A DNA stretch of 9,523 bases from an uncultured Eubacteriales bacterium (GCA_900543755.1 UQSP01000054.1:1-9523), one strand, 5' to 3'; counted from the first letter of the stretch, positions 1-6,110 are shown. Made by a program: numbers and translations. The notes: generated by a model from the sequence alone, not told the origin.

Positions 1-44
1 CACCCTAGAGTTCGTCGGCAGCGTCAGATGTGTATAAGAGACAG
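1..44 (+). other. Nextera i5 adapter (library artefact)
   Basis: Positions 26-44 are the 19-bp Tn5 mosaic end used in Nextera libraries (AGATGTGTATAAGAGACAG). It is preceded by the Nextera read-1 tail TCGTCGGCAGCGTC at 12-25. Positions 4-11 (CCTAGAGT) match, from memory, the Nextera XT v2 index S516, and 1-3 (CAC) fit the end of the P5 primer. None of this is genomic. A GTG inside the adapter opens a false start that would prepend the five residues MYKRQ to the truncated murE product. Confidence 0.98.
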
Positions 45-839
45 CTATTGCTCTTTAAAAAAGAACGCAGCGATTTTGCCTGCGCCAATGCCGAGGATGC
101 GTGCAGCGAAGAAATTGTTTCGTTTAACAAAAACGCAATTTTATACGGTCTGAACGGAAACGCCGCCGTGCGGGCAAAAGACCTTAAACTATCGGAAAAG
201 GGCAGTAAATTCACGGTAGAATATTGCGGCAACAAAGCGGAGGCGGTAGTACGTCTTCCCGGGAAATACAACGTTTACAACGCGCTTTGCGCCCTTTCAA
301 TGGCATTAAGCAGCGGGATAAGTCTGACGGATGCATGCGAAGGCCTTAAAAAATTCAGTGGCGCGGAAGGGCGTTTCGAAACCGTCCACTTTTCCCGAGG
401 CACGGTTATAGTGGATTTCGCGCATACGGACGACGGACTGCAAAAACTTCTTTCGGCGGTAAGGGAATTTGCTTGCGGCAAGGTGATAACCGTATTCGGG
501 TGCGGCGGCAACCGCGACAGGACAAAGCGTGCCGTCATGGGCAAGATTGCGGCGCAAAATTCCGACGTGGTTATCGTGACTTCCGACAATCCGCGTTACG
601 AGCATCCCGAAGACATTATCTCAGACGTCGAAAACGGAATAAAAACCGTAAAGAATGTCCATTATTTTGTGGAGCCCGATCGCAAAAAAGCCGTTGAAAA
701 AGCGCTTTCCATGATGACTCGGGGCGACGTTACGGTAATTGCGGGTAAAGGCGCCGAAAAATATCAGGAAATAAAAGGAGTAAAATACCCGTACAACGAC
801 CGCGAATATGTCCTTAAGCTGATCGGGGGAGAAATTTAA
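45..839 (+). CDS. murE: MurE, UDP-MurNAc-tripeptide synthetase, meso-DAP type (5'-truncated)
   Basis: This is the C-terminal 264 residues of the cytoplasmic ATP-dependent ligase that adds the third amino acid to UDP-MurNAc-L-Ala-D-Glu. The fragment edge removes roughly the first 220 residues of a usual ~490, including the N-terminal domain and the P-loop; the true start is outside the window. The visible part begins in the central ATPase domain (residues 1-105, with KYNVYNAL at 74-81). The C-terminal domain follows, with GRFE (109-112), GCGGNRDRTKR (152-162) and DNPR (181-184). DNPR is the signature of meso-diaminopimelate selection, as opposed to the lysine enzymes. The usual GKGHE loop reads GKGAE (234-238): the His is Ala, while the Glu known to contact DAP is kept. 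AHT is followed by Asp rather than the common Pro (residue 129). The gene ends 1 nt before mraY, so the two are surely cotranscribed and probably translationally coupled. murF is absent between them. The family call is firm; substrate choice is inferred from the motif. Confidence 0.95.
   Translation, partial: LLLFKKERSDFACANAEDACSEEIVSFNKNAILYGLNGNAAVRAKDLKLSEKGSKFTVEYCGNKAEAVVRLPGKYNVYNALCALSMALSSGISLTDACEGLKKFSGAEGRFETVHFSRGTVIVDFAHTDDGLQKLLSAVREFACGKVITVFGCGGNRDRTKRAVMGKIAAQNSDVVIVTSDNPRYEHPEDIISDVENGIKTVKNVHYFVEPDRKKAVEKALSMMTRGDVTVIAGKGAEKYQEIKGVKYPYNDREYVLKLIGGEI
825..831 (+). promoter_or_regulatory. Ribosome binding site of mraY
   Basis: GGGGGAG lies 9 nt before the mraY ATG and inside the last codons of murE. 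It fixes the mraY start at 841 and makes translational coupling likely. Confidence 0.75.
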
Positions 840-840
840 T

Positions 841-1839
841 ATGATACGACTTTTACTTACTCTAATTTGTTCTTTCACCGTTTGCGTTGTGCTTATGCCG
901 CTTGTAATAAAGCTTGCAAAAAAGCTTAAGGTTCGTCAGACGGTATTAAGTTACGTGGATAACCACGCGGCGAAATCGGGTACGCCCACCATGGGCGGAC
1001 TGGGGTTTGTGCTTGCCGCGGTTATTTGCTCCTTTTTGTTTTATATCAAAAACAGTACGCTTGCCACCATGGTCGGGCTTTTGACGCTCGGGTTCGGTCT
1101 TATCGGCTTTATAGACGATTTTATCAAGGTTTTTTACAAACAAAACAAAGGACTTTCGCCCATTCAGAAAACCGTTTTCCAGATTATAGTCGCGATAATA
1201 GTGTCTTTTTTCGTCTATTACAGTCCGTACGTGGGGGACAAGCTTTATATCCCTTTCACGATGAAAGAAATTTCTTTGGGCATATTCGCCGTGCCGTTTT
1301 ACGTTTTTGTGTTCGTCGCCTTCACGAATGCCGTCAATCTTACGGACGGGCTTGACGGACTTGCAGGCAAAACATCGGTTGCGTATACGGTGTTTTTCGC
1401 TTCGGTCATTTCGGTTATTATTTACCGCTTCGGCGTGGCGGGAGAGGTAAGGGAGGAATACTTCAATCTTCTGGTATTTTGCATGGCGCTTATCGGGGCT
1501 TTATGCGGTTTTCTGCTGTTTAATTCTTATCCTGCGGCAGTGTTCATGGGCGATACGGGCGCGCTTGCGTTGGGCGGTGCGCTTGCAGGGCTTGCGGTAA
1601 TGAGCAAGCTGTCGCTTATTGCTCCCATAATCGGCATAATGTACGTAGTAAGCTGCGTATCCGATATCATACAAGTGCTGCACTTTAAGCGTACCCGCCA
1701 CAGAGTTTTCTTAATGGCGCCCTTTCATCATCATCTCGAGCGCAAAGGAATGCACGAAAATAAAATAGTTTCTCTTTATGCGCTTATCACGTTTTTCGTC
1801 GGCGCGGTTACTCTTGTCATAATTCTCGCGCTTAACTGA
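841..1839 (+). CDS. mraY: MraY, phospho-MurNAc-pentapeptide translocase
   Basis: This integral membrane enzyme (332 aa) transfers phospho-MurNAc-pentapeptide from UDP to undecaprenyl phosphate, making lipid I on the inner face of the membrane. All family signatures are in order: KSGTPTMGG (45-53), the DDFIK aspartate pair (D92, D93) needed for Mg2+ and catalysis, NLTDGLDG (166-173), FMGDTG (235-240, with D238), and the cytoplasmic HHHLE histidine motif (296-300). Hydrophobic stretches fit the usual ten transmembrane helices, and the length is normal (about 320-360 aa). The ATG follows murE by 1 nt and has a GGGGGAG site 9 nt upstream. A 78-bp gap with its own ribosome binding site separates it from murD. 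In canonical clusters murF comes directly before this gene; here murE does. I see nothing abnormal in the protein. Confidence 0.98.
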   Translation: MIRLLLTLICSFTVCVVLMPLVIKLAKKLKVRQTVLSYVDNHAAKSGTPTMGGLGFVLAAVICSFLFYIKNSTLATMVGLLTLGFGLIGFIDDFIKVFYKQNKGLSPIQKTVFQIIVAIIVSFFVYYSPYVGDKLYIPFTMKEISLGIFAVPFYVFVFVAFTNAVNLTDGLDGLAGKTSVAYTVFFASVISVIIYRFGVAGEVREEYFNLLVFCMALIGALCGFLLFNSYPAAVFMGDTGALALGGALAGLAVMSKLSLIAPIIGIMYVVSCVSDIIQVLHFKRTRHRVFLMAPFHHHLERKGMHENKIVSLYALITFFVGAVTLVIILALN

Positions 1840-1904
1840 AAAAGGCATAAGACTGCGGTTATTTTTGTCTTTTGTGCGGCATACAAATAATTGTAACGAA
1901 GCAC

Positions 1905-1909
1905 GGAGG
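1905..1909 (+). promoter_or_regulatory. Ribosome binding site of murD
   Basis: GGAGG with 8 nt spacing to the ATG at 1918 decides the murD start. It is the strongest such site in the left-hand operon. Confidence 0.8.
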
Positions 1910-1917
1910 CGAAAACA

Positions 1918-3201
1918 ATGCGCGTGATAAACAGTAAAAAAGTTCTGATAATAGGCAAGGGTATAAGCGGCTTAGGCGCCGCGCGCGCTTTAAGAGAAAC
2001 GGGAACGGATTGCGTTTTGTGCGACGAAGAGGATTTCGACAAAGTATTTTCACCCGAATTCGATCTGATAGTCGTAAGCCCGTCCGTGGCGAAAACTCAT
2101 CGGGTTTTTCCATTGGCTGAAGCCGCGGGCACGGAAGTAATATCCGAAATAGAACTCGGATACCGTCTTTGCGATAAACCCGTAATAGCGGTTACCGGCA
2201 CAAACGGCAAAACAACCGTTGTAAAACTAATGGGCGATATTTTTTCACGCAGCAGAAAAACCTGCGTAACGGGTAACGTAGGCCGTTCGTTTGCGGCGGA
2301 CGCCACGGAAAACTACGATTTGTTCGTTACGGAAGTATCCAGCTTTCAATTGGAAAACGTGCGCCTTTTCGCACCCGATATCGCCGTAGTCACAAACATA
2401 ACTCCCGACCACCTTGACCGCCACAACAGTTTTGAGGAATATGCCCGAACAAAACTTAAAATCGCGCAAAGCATGGGAAAGGACGGTTGGTTGGTGCTTT
2501 CCGCCAACGACATTCCCGCAAAAACTCTGGCGGGATTTTCTCCTCAGTGTAACGTAGTTTATACCTGCGTCGGCGGAAGAGTCAACGGCGCGTATTCTCT
2601 AAGCGATAAATTCTATTGGTTCGATGAGTTTATATGTCAGCGCAATCAGATGGCAATGCGCGGAGTACATAACGAGGCAAACGCCCTTTCTGCAATAGCC
2701 GCGGCTAAGATTGCGGGCGTAGAGAACAAGGACATAATTGCGGCTTTAAGTGAGTTTCATCCCGACGAGCATCGCGTACAATACGTGGACAGCATTATGG
2801 GTACTGCGTTTTACGATGACAGCAAGGGGACAAATATAGACGCCTGCGTCAAAGCCATGCAAACCATGCCGTCGTCCTTTTGCCTGATAGCGGGCGGAAG
2901 CGATAAAGGTTACGAGTTTGACGACATTTTCCTTAAAGCACCTTCTAATTTAAAAAAGGTATGCGCTTTGGGCGAAACCGCCGACAAGATAGTCTGTGCG
3001 GCGAAACGTAACGGGTTTATAAAAGTAATCAAATGTCTTACGCTTACGGAAGCGGTGATAGAGGCATATCATTCAGACGTGGACGCAGTGCTTTTGTCGC
3101 CTGCCGCGGCAAGTTTCGATATGTTTGAAAATTATGCCGCGAGAGGAAGCGCTTTTATCGAAATCGTAAAGGAACTGAAAAAGATTGAAACGCGCAGATA
3201 A
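1918..3201 (+). CDS. murD: MurD, UDP-MurNAc-L-alanine:D-glutamate ligase
   Basis: This cytoplasmic Mur ligase (427 aa, slightly short of the usual ~450) adds D-Glu to UDP-MurNAc-L-Ala using ATP. An N-terminal UDP-binding domain (about 1-90) contains a dinucleotide-like loop (GKGISGLG, 13-20). The central ATPase domain carries the P-loop GTNGKTT (94-100), SSFQLE (141-146) and NITPDHLDRH (160-169). It also has a lysine in RTKLKI (K179) that fits the carbamylated lysine of the family. Next come GVHNEAN (249-255), HRVQYV (285-290), DDSKGTN (300-306) and GGSDKG (326-331). The C-terminal domain ends with LSPAAASFDMF (393-403). Small departures from consensus are SPSVAKTH in place of an SPGxP loop (54-61), DSKGTN for DSKATN, and SPAAAS for SPACAS. 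These look conservative. The last 17 bp overlap the start of ftsW, which implies coupling. Confidence 0.97.
   Translation: MRVINSKKVLIIGKGISGLGAARALRETGTDCVLCDEEDFDKVFSPEFDLIVVSPSVAKTHRVFPLAEAAGTEVISEIELGYRLCDKPVIAVTGTNGKTTVVKLMGDIFSRSRKTCVTGNVGRSFAADATENYDLFVTEVSSFQLENVRLFAPDIAVVTNITPDHLDRHNSFEEYARTKLKIAQSMGKDGWLVLSANDIPAKTLAGFSPQCNVVYTCVGGRVNGAYSLSDKFYWFDEFICQRNQMAMRGVHNEANALSAIAAAKIAGVENKDIIAALSEFHPDEHRVQYVDSIMGTAFYDDSKGTNIDACVKAMQTMPSSFCLIAGGSDKGYEFDDIFLKAPSNLKKVCALGETADKIVCAAKRNGFIKVIKCLTLTEAVIEAYHSDVDAVLLSPAAASFDMFENYAARGSAFIEIVKELKKIETRR
3168..3173 (+). promoter_or_regulatory. Ribosome binding site supporting the ftsW TTG start
   Basis: AAAGGA lies 11 nt before the TTG at 3185, inside the murD 3' end. 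It is the only plausible site near the beginning of the FtsW frame. The next in-frame ATG is codon 31, already inside the first membrane helix. Confidence 0.6.
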
Positions 3202-4321
3202 CAATCAATATTATTTGCGGTTTGATCCCGTGCTTGTAGCGGCGGTTTGCGGACTTGTACTGTTCGGAATAATCATGGTGTATTCCGCAAGCAGCTATAA
3301 CGCCGAAGTTAATTACGGAAACGAATACTACTATATGTATAAACAGATTATCGGCGCGATTCTGGGGTTTTCCGCGATGTTCGTGCTGTCGGCAATCGAC
3401 TATCATATCCTGATAAAATTCCGTTACATAATTCTCGCCATATCTTACGTATTGCTGGTGCTGGTGTTTATTCCCGGCATAGGCGTGGAAAACTACGGCG
3501 CCAAACGGTGGATAAACTTACCGTTTTTTACCATTCAGGCAAGCGAAATCGCCAAATTCGGCTTTATAGTTTTTGCCGCCGCGTATATGGCGAAAAATTA
3601 TAAAAAAATGAACACGTTTCTCGGCATACTGCCCGTCCTTGCGGTGGGCGCGTCGATGTGCGTGCTCATAATTTTAGAACCTAATATGTCCATAACCATG
3701 TGCGTTATAATGCTTATGTTCGCCATGCTGTTCGTGGGCGGGGCGAGAATAAAACATTTCGTGCTTATGGCTGTGCCCGTGGTACTGCTTGTACCCGTGC
3801 TTATAGTGCTGGAGCCGTACCGTCTTGACAGACTTATGGCATTTCTCAATCCGTGGGAATCTCCGCTTGAAGAAGGGTATCAGCTGATACAGTCCTTTTA
3901 CGCTCTCGGAAGCGGCGGACTGTTCGGCGTGGGATTGTTCAACTCCAGGCAAAAATATCTGTTTCTACCGTTTTCAGAAAGCGATTTTATATTCAGCGTA
4001 ATAGGAGAGGAGCTGGGGTATTTCGGATGCGCCGCGGTCATTGCCGTTTACGTCGTCATTATCTGGCGCGCCGTTCGCATCGCAAAAAACAGTAATGACC
4101 GTTTCGGCTGTTATCTTTCTGCGGGCATAGCCGCGCTTATAGCCGTGCAGACCTTAATAAACATCGCAGTCGTAAGCGGTTCCATTCCCCCGACGGGATT
4201 GCCTTTACCTTTCGTCAGCGCCGGAAGCAGCTCCCTCATTGTTTTCTGCGCTTCCGTCGGCGTTCTTCTTAGCGTGGAAAGATTTAGCCATAAAAGCGTT
4301 AAATGCCTTATTGGAAAGTAA
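3185..4321 (+). CDS. ftsW: FtsW, septal peptidoglycan glycosyltransferase (SEDS family)
   Basis: This polytopic SEDS protein (378 aa) polymerises lipid II glycan at the division septum, normally with a class B PBP. About ten hydrophobic segments are visible. Motifs in order are NYGAKRWINL (103-112), QASEIAKFG (118-126, usual QPSE.AK), LEPNMSIT (164-171) and a large extracytoplasmic loop with EGYQLIQS (230-237) and GSGGLFGVGL (242-251). SESDFIFSVIGEELGYFG (264-281) contains D267, equivalent to the catalytic Asp of RodA/FtsW. SIPPTGLPLPFVSAGSSS (333-350) comes last, where the common form is PFxSYGGSS. The context after murD favours FtsW over RodA. The start is a TTG with an AAAGGA site, giving a 17-bp overlap with murD. 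The last 117 bp overlap the 3' end of thiT on the opposite strand. No terminator follows directly, and murG, the usual next gene, is absent. Confidence 0.95.
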   Translation: MKRADNNQYYLRFDPVLVAAVCGLVLFGIIMVYSASSYNAEVNYGNEYYYMYKQIIGAILGFSAMFVLSAIDYHILIKFRYIILAISYVLLVLVFIPGIGVENYGAKRWINLPFFTIQASEIAKFGFIVFAAAYMAKNYKKMNTFLGILPVLAVGASMCVLIILEPNMSITMCVIMLMFAMLFVGGARIKHFVLMAVPVVLLVPVLIVLEPYRLDRLMAFLNPWESPLEEGYQLIQSFYALGSGGLFGVGLFNSRQKYLFLPFSESDFIFSVIGEELGYFGCAAVIAVYVVIIWRAVRIAKNSNDRFGCYLSAGIAALIAVQTLINIAVVSGSIPPTGLPLPFVSAGSSSLIVFCASVGVLLSVERFSHKSVKCLIGK

Positions 4322-5005
4322 CACAACGGAAAGTCCGGCGGCGATAACGGTATCGGGCAAGAGATAAATGATATTGTAAACAAGGCTGTAAGAAACCGCC
4401 GCCCAGCCGGCAAGGTCACCCTGCCATATCATGAAATCGATACCCGAAGACCAGAACAGTATTCCCGCAAGAACGTGGCTGAGATATCTTACGAGGAAAT
4501 AAAAAGCGTAACCCAAAAGAATATTGAAATGCGCCGTCACTACGGGGCGGTTGTTCATCAGGGCGTTTTCGTATTTTGCAGGCGAATAGCTTAAAACGCC
4601 TATAAGGGAAATCGCCAGGAAGGGCAGGAAATAATCCAGCAAAGCGCTCCAGGGCGAAACTATGTAAGGATTCTGGAAAAACTGCAGCAGCATGAAAGCA
4701 AAGCAAACAATCATGCTTTTACGAAACCCGAAATAGTAGCAGTAAAGCCCTATGGGCAACACGGACGCCAGCGTAATGGAGCCGCCGAAAGGCAGACTGA
4801 AAAGCTTGATGAAAGAAAGCGCAAACGCCGCCGCAAGACAGATAGCGCCGTAAGTAAGCTCCCGCGTGCCGGTTACGCGAACAATGCCTTTCTTTTTCTC
4901 GACTATCGCCGTCAGGACAAAAAGCAGCGCCATAATCGCAATCACGACGACAAACAGTACAACCATTTTCCATGGCTCGGTCAATACGTTACCGAAATCA
5001 AACAT
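4205..5005 (-). CDS. thiT: ThiT, S component of an ECF thiamine transporter
   Basis: This integral membrane protein (266 aa) binds thiamine and works with a shared EcfA/EcfA'/EcfT module, which is not in the window. The ThiT core spans about residues 48-235. It includes LPFGGSITLASVLPI (71-85), PYIVSPWSALLDYFLPF (113-129), RYLSHVLAGILFW (173-185) and SYSLVYNIIYLLPD (205-218). H177/W185 and Y206/N211 keep the spacing of the thiamine-contacting H125/W133 and Y146/N151 of Lactococcus ThiT, and D124-Y125 align with E84-Y85. The protein is longer than the usual ~180-200 aa. It has an extra N-terminal helix (about 14-35) followed by KKK, and a charged, Ala/Gly/Glu-rich tail (about 241-266). I start at ATG 5005, preceded by AAAGGA at 7 nt. 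A GTG at 5026 would add 7 residues but sits at the terminator and has no ribosome binding site. The TPP riboswitch just upstream independently supports the thiamine role. The 3' end overlaps ftsW convergently. Confidence 0.93.
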   Translation of the reverse strand: MFDFGNVLTEPWKMVVLFVVVIAIMALLFVLTAIVEKKKGIVRVTGTRELTYGAICLAAAFALSFIKLFSLPFGGSITLASVLPIGLYCYYFGFRKSMIVCFAFMLLQFFQNPYIVSPWSALLDYFLPFLAISLIGVLSYSPAKYENALMNNRPVVTAHFNILLGYAFYFLVRYLSHVLAGILFWSSGIDFMIWQGDLAGWAAVSYSLVYNIIYLLPDTVIAAGLSVVLLSNKAFNAFMAKSFHAKKNADGSAENNEGAASGADER

Positions 5006-5012
5006 AAAAATA

Positions 5013-5018
5013 TCCTTT
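5013..5018 (-). promoter_or_regulatory. Ribosome binding site deciding the thiT start
   Basis: On the minus strand, AAAGGA ends 7 nt before the ATG at 5005. This argues against the GTG at 5026 as the start. The site lies just downstream of the attenuator hairpin. Confidence 0.75.
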
Positions 5019-5027
5019 AATACCACT

Positions 5028-5066
5028 AAAAAAGCCTACCGACATTACGCGCGGTAGGCTTTTTTT
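5028..5066 (-). terminator. Riboswitch-controlled intrinsic terminator, bidirectional
   Basis: GCCTACCG (5034-5041) and CGGTAGGC (5052-5059) form a perfect 8-bp GC-rich stem with a 10-nt loop (5042-5051). An A6 tract on the left and a T7 tract on the right extend it to 14 bp. Read on the minus strand, the T tract falls just before the thiT ribosome binding site, so this is the expression platform of the TPP riboswitch. Read on the plus strand, the T7 tract at 5060-5066 also makes a good terminator for transcripts running out of ftsW. The aptamer 3' core GCGTAGG (5103-5109, minus strand) can pair with CCTACCGC of the first terminator arm (5051-5058) if one C bulges. This suggests the antiterminator; that pairing is my prediction. 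Confidence 0.88.
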
Positions 5067-5094
5067 AATCTGATTGCATCAAAAAAATTTACAA

Positions 5095-5185
5095 ACAGCT
5101 TCCCTACGCGAGTACTAACTCACAGGTTCAAAGGGACAGTCCTTTCGGAAACATCTCAGCGGTCTTAAGCCGCGCCCCTAGCGGT
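5095..5185 (-). promoter_or_regulatory. TPP (THI-box) riboswitch aptamer
   Basis: Read on the minus strand, all conserved THI-element blocks occur in order. They are TAGGGG (5175-5180), a P3 stem GCGG/CCGC (5170-5173 with 5159-5162) running into CTGAGA (5154-5159), TTTGAACCTG (5123-5132), a P5 hairpin GAGT-TAGT-ACTC, and GCGTAGGGA (5101-5109). P2 pairs AGGG with CCCT. P1 can form from ACCGCT (5180-5185) and AGCTGT (5095-5100) with one mismatch. A three-pair stem closed by GAAA fills the variable segment between CTGAGA and the P2 3' strand. By established knowledge this aptamer binds thiamine pyrophosphate. With a terminator just downstream, bound TPP should stop thiT transcription. Confidence 0.96.
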
Positions 5186-5194
5186 ATCGTACAT

Positions 5195-5223
5195 ATTATA
5201 GTAAACGATAAAGTTTATGTCAA
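5195..5223 (-). promoter_or_regulatory. Consensus sigma-A promoter of the thiT riboswitch RNA
   Basis: On the minus strand, TTGACA (5218-5223) is followed by a 17-bp spacer and TATAAT (5195-5200). Both hexamers and the spacing match the housekeeping consensus exactly. The predicted start near 5188 places the transcript 5' end a few nucleotides before the TPP aptamer. Expression therefore looks constitutive at initiation, with control left to attenuation. Confidence 0.92.
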
Positions 5224-5241
5224 GCGTATCGGGATTTATTG

Positions 5242-5270
5242 TTGCAATTTAATTTACGGTAGTGTATAAT
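5242..5270 (+). promoter_or_regulatory. Sigma-A promoter of the membrane-protein pair
   Basis: TTGCAA (5242-5247) is followed by a 17-bp spacer and TATAAT (5265-5270): five of six and six of six consensus matches. The predicted start is about 5276-5278, at the ATG of the first gene. The -35 box is 18 bp from the -35 box of the divergent thiT promoter. Confidence 0.85.
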
Positions 5271-5277
5271 AAAAAAC

Positions 5278-6105
5278 ATGAAGTACGTAAAAGCGACATT
5301 ACGATATTTTTTTGCGCATTTTCCCAAGCTTATGGCGATTGCGATAATTCCCGCCGCGGTAGTCGCTTTTTTCATGGAGCCGCAAGGATTCGGACTGGTG
5401 CTTACCGTCAGTCAGCTCGAGGCCGTGCAAAGTTTTTCGGACGTGTTCTTTTTGGTTTTCAGCCGCAATCTTATAACACGATGGCCGTATATGATTTTCG
5501 TTTCGCTTTTATTGATTCTGCTGTGTATCAGTTATACGATGGGAGTGGTGGAAAAACATTTCCGCGTCGGCAAGTTTTCGCTGAGACAGCCTTTTTCCAA
5601 TATTAACAACTGTTTTGCTTCTGCGTTCAAAGTTTTTGCGTTGCTTGTCGTCATATATATAGTTTATAAATTTTTACTTGTCTGCGTACTTACTCTGCTT
5701 ACGTATGTGCTGGATAATTTCTATGTTGCGGACGTAGCGATTGCAGTTGTCATGGCAATAGCAAGTCTTGCGGGATTTTTGTTCCTTTTAGTACTTGTCC
5801 GTCCGATAATATACGCCGCGGCAACCATGCTGGTCTACGGATACTACTTTAAGGACGCATTGAGCGTCGCGATAAAAATAACCGAAAAAGACAGACTGGA
5901 ACTCAATATTGCTTTGATTTTTCCGTTTGCCGTTTATTTCACGGTAAGTTCGTTGCTGGTAATACTGAATGCGCCGTGGATTGTTTTGTGTTTGGTACAT
6001 ACTTTGCTGATAGCGGCTTTGGTACAGTATGTCACGGTTTACGTGCTGATAGCAATGTTCGAACTTTCGGGTATAGAGCGGCGCGACGTAAGAAGATATT
6101 ATTAG
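5278..6105 (+). CDS. Uncharacterised polytopic membrane protein (upstream member of pair)
   Basis: I do not recognise the family. The 275-residue product is strongly hydrophobic, with about six predicted membrane segments (roughly 17-33, 68-88, 117-143, 151-177, 208-230 and 234-260). It has no signal peptide and no catalytic motif I can name. An amphipathic, basic N-terminus (MKYVKATLRYFFAHFPKL) leads into the first segment. A ~35-residue polar stretch follows, then a helix ending in YTMGVVE (86-92) and a basic loop. A charged cytoplasmic-type loop ITEKDRLEL (201-209) precedes the last two helices, and the C-terminus is basic (ERRDVRRYY). The ATG is only 8 nt after a TATAAT box and has no Shine-Dalgarno sequence, so the mRNA is probably leaderless. 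Later in-frame ATGs (codons 19 and 33) lack ribosome binding sites and would cut into the first helix. The stop overlaps the ribosome binding site of the next gene, which implies coupling. It could be a transporter-like or envelope-assembly protein; I cannot say which. Confidence 0.85.
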   Translation: MKYVKATLRYFFAHFPKLMAIAIIPAAVVAFFMEPQGFGLVLTVSQLEAVQSFSDVFFLVFSRNLITRWPYMIFVSLLLILLCISYTMGVVEKHFRVGKFSLRQPFSNINNCFASAFKVFALLVVIYIVYKFLLVCVLTLLTYVLDNFYVADVAIAVVMAIASLAGFLFLLVLVRPIIYAAATMLVYGYYFKDALSVAIKITEKDRLELNIALIFPFAVYFTVSSLLVILNAPWIVLCLVHTLLIAALVQYVTVYVLIAMFELSGIERRDVRRYY

Positions 6106-6110
6106 GAGGG
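6104..6110 (+). promoter_or_regulatory. Ribosome binding site deciding the GTG start at 6118
   Basis: AGGAGGG overlaps the TAG stop of the upstream gene and lies 7 nt before GTG 6118. Its strength justifies the GTG start and predicts translational coupling. Confidence 0.85.

Noticed and set aside
1846..1874. Hairpin in the mraY-murD gap (CATAAGAC with GTCTTTTG) as a terminator
   Set aside because: The stem is AT-rich with a mismatch and a 13-nt loop, and no T tract follows. Stopping inside an essential operon is unlikely.
1865..1893. Internal promoter before murD (TTGTCT about 17 bp before TAATTG)
   Set aside because: The -10 box is poor and the -35 box only partial. It is far weaker than the two clear promoters in this window.
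5005..5026. GTG at 5026 as the start of thiT
   Set aside because: It lies at the edge of the attenuator hairpin and has no ribosome binding site, whereas ATG 5005 has AAAGGA at 7 nt.
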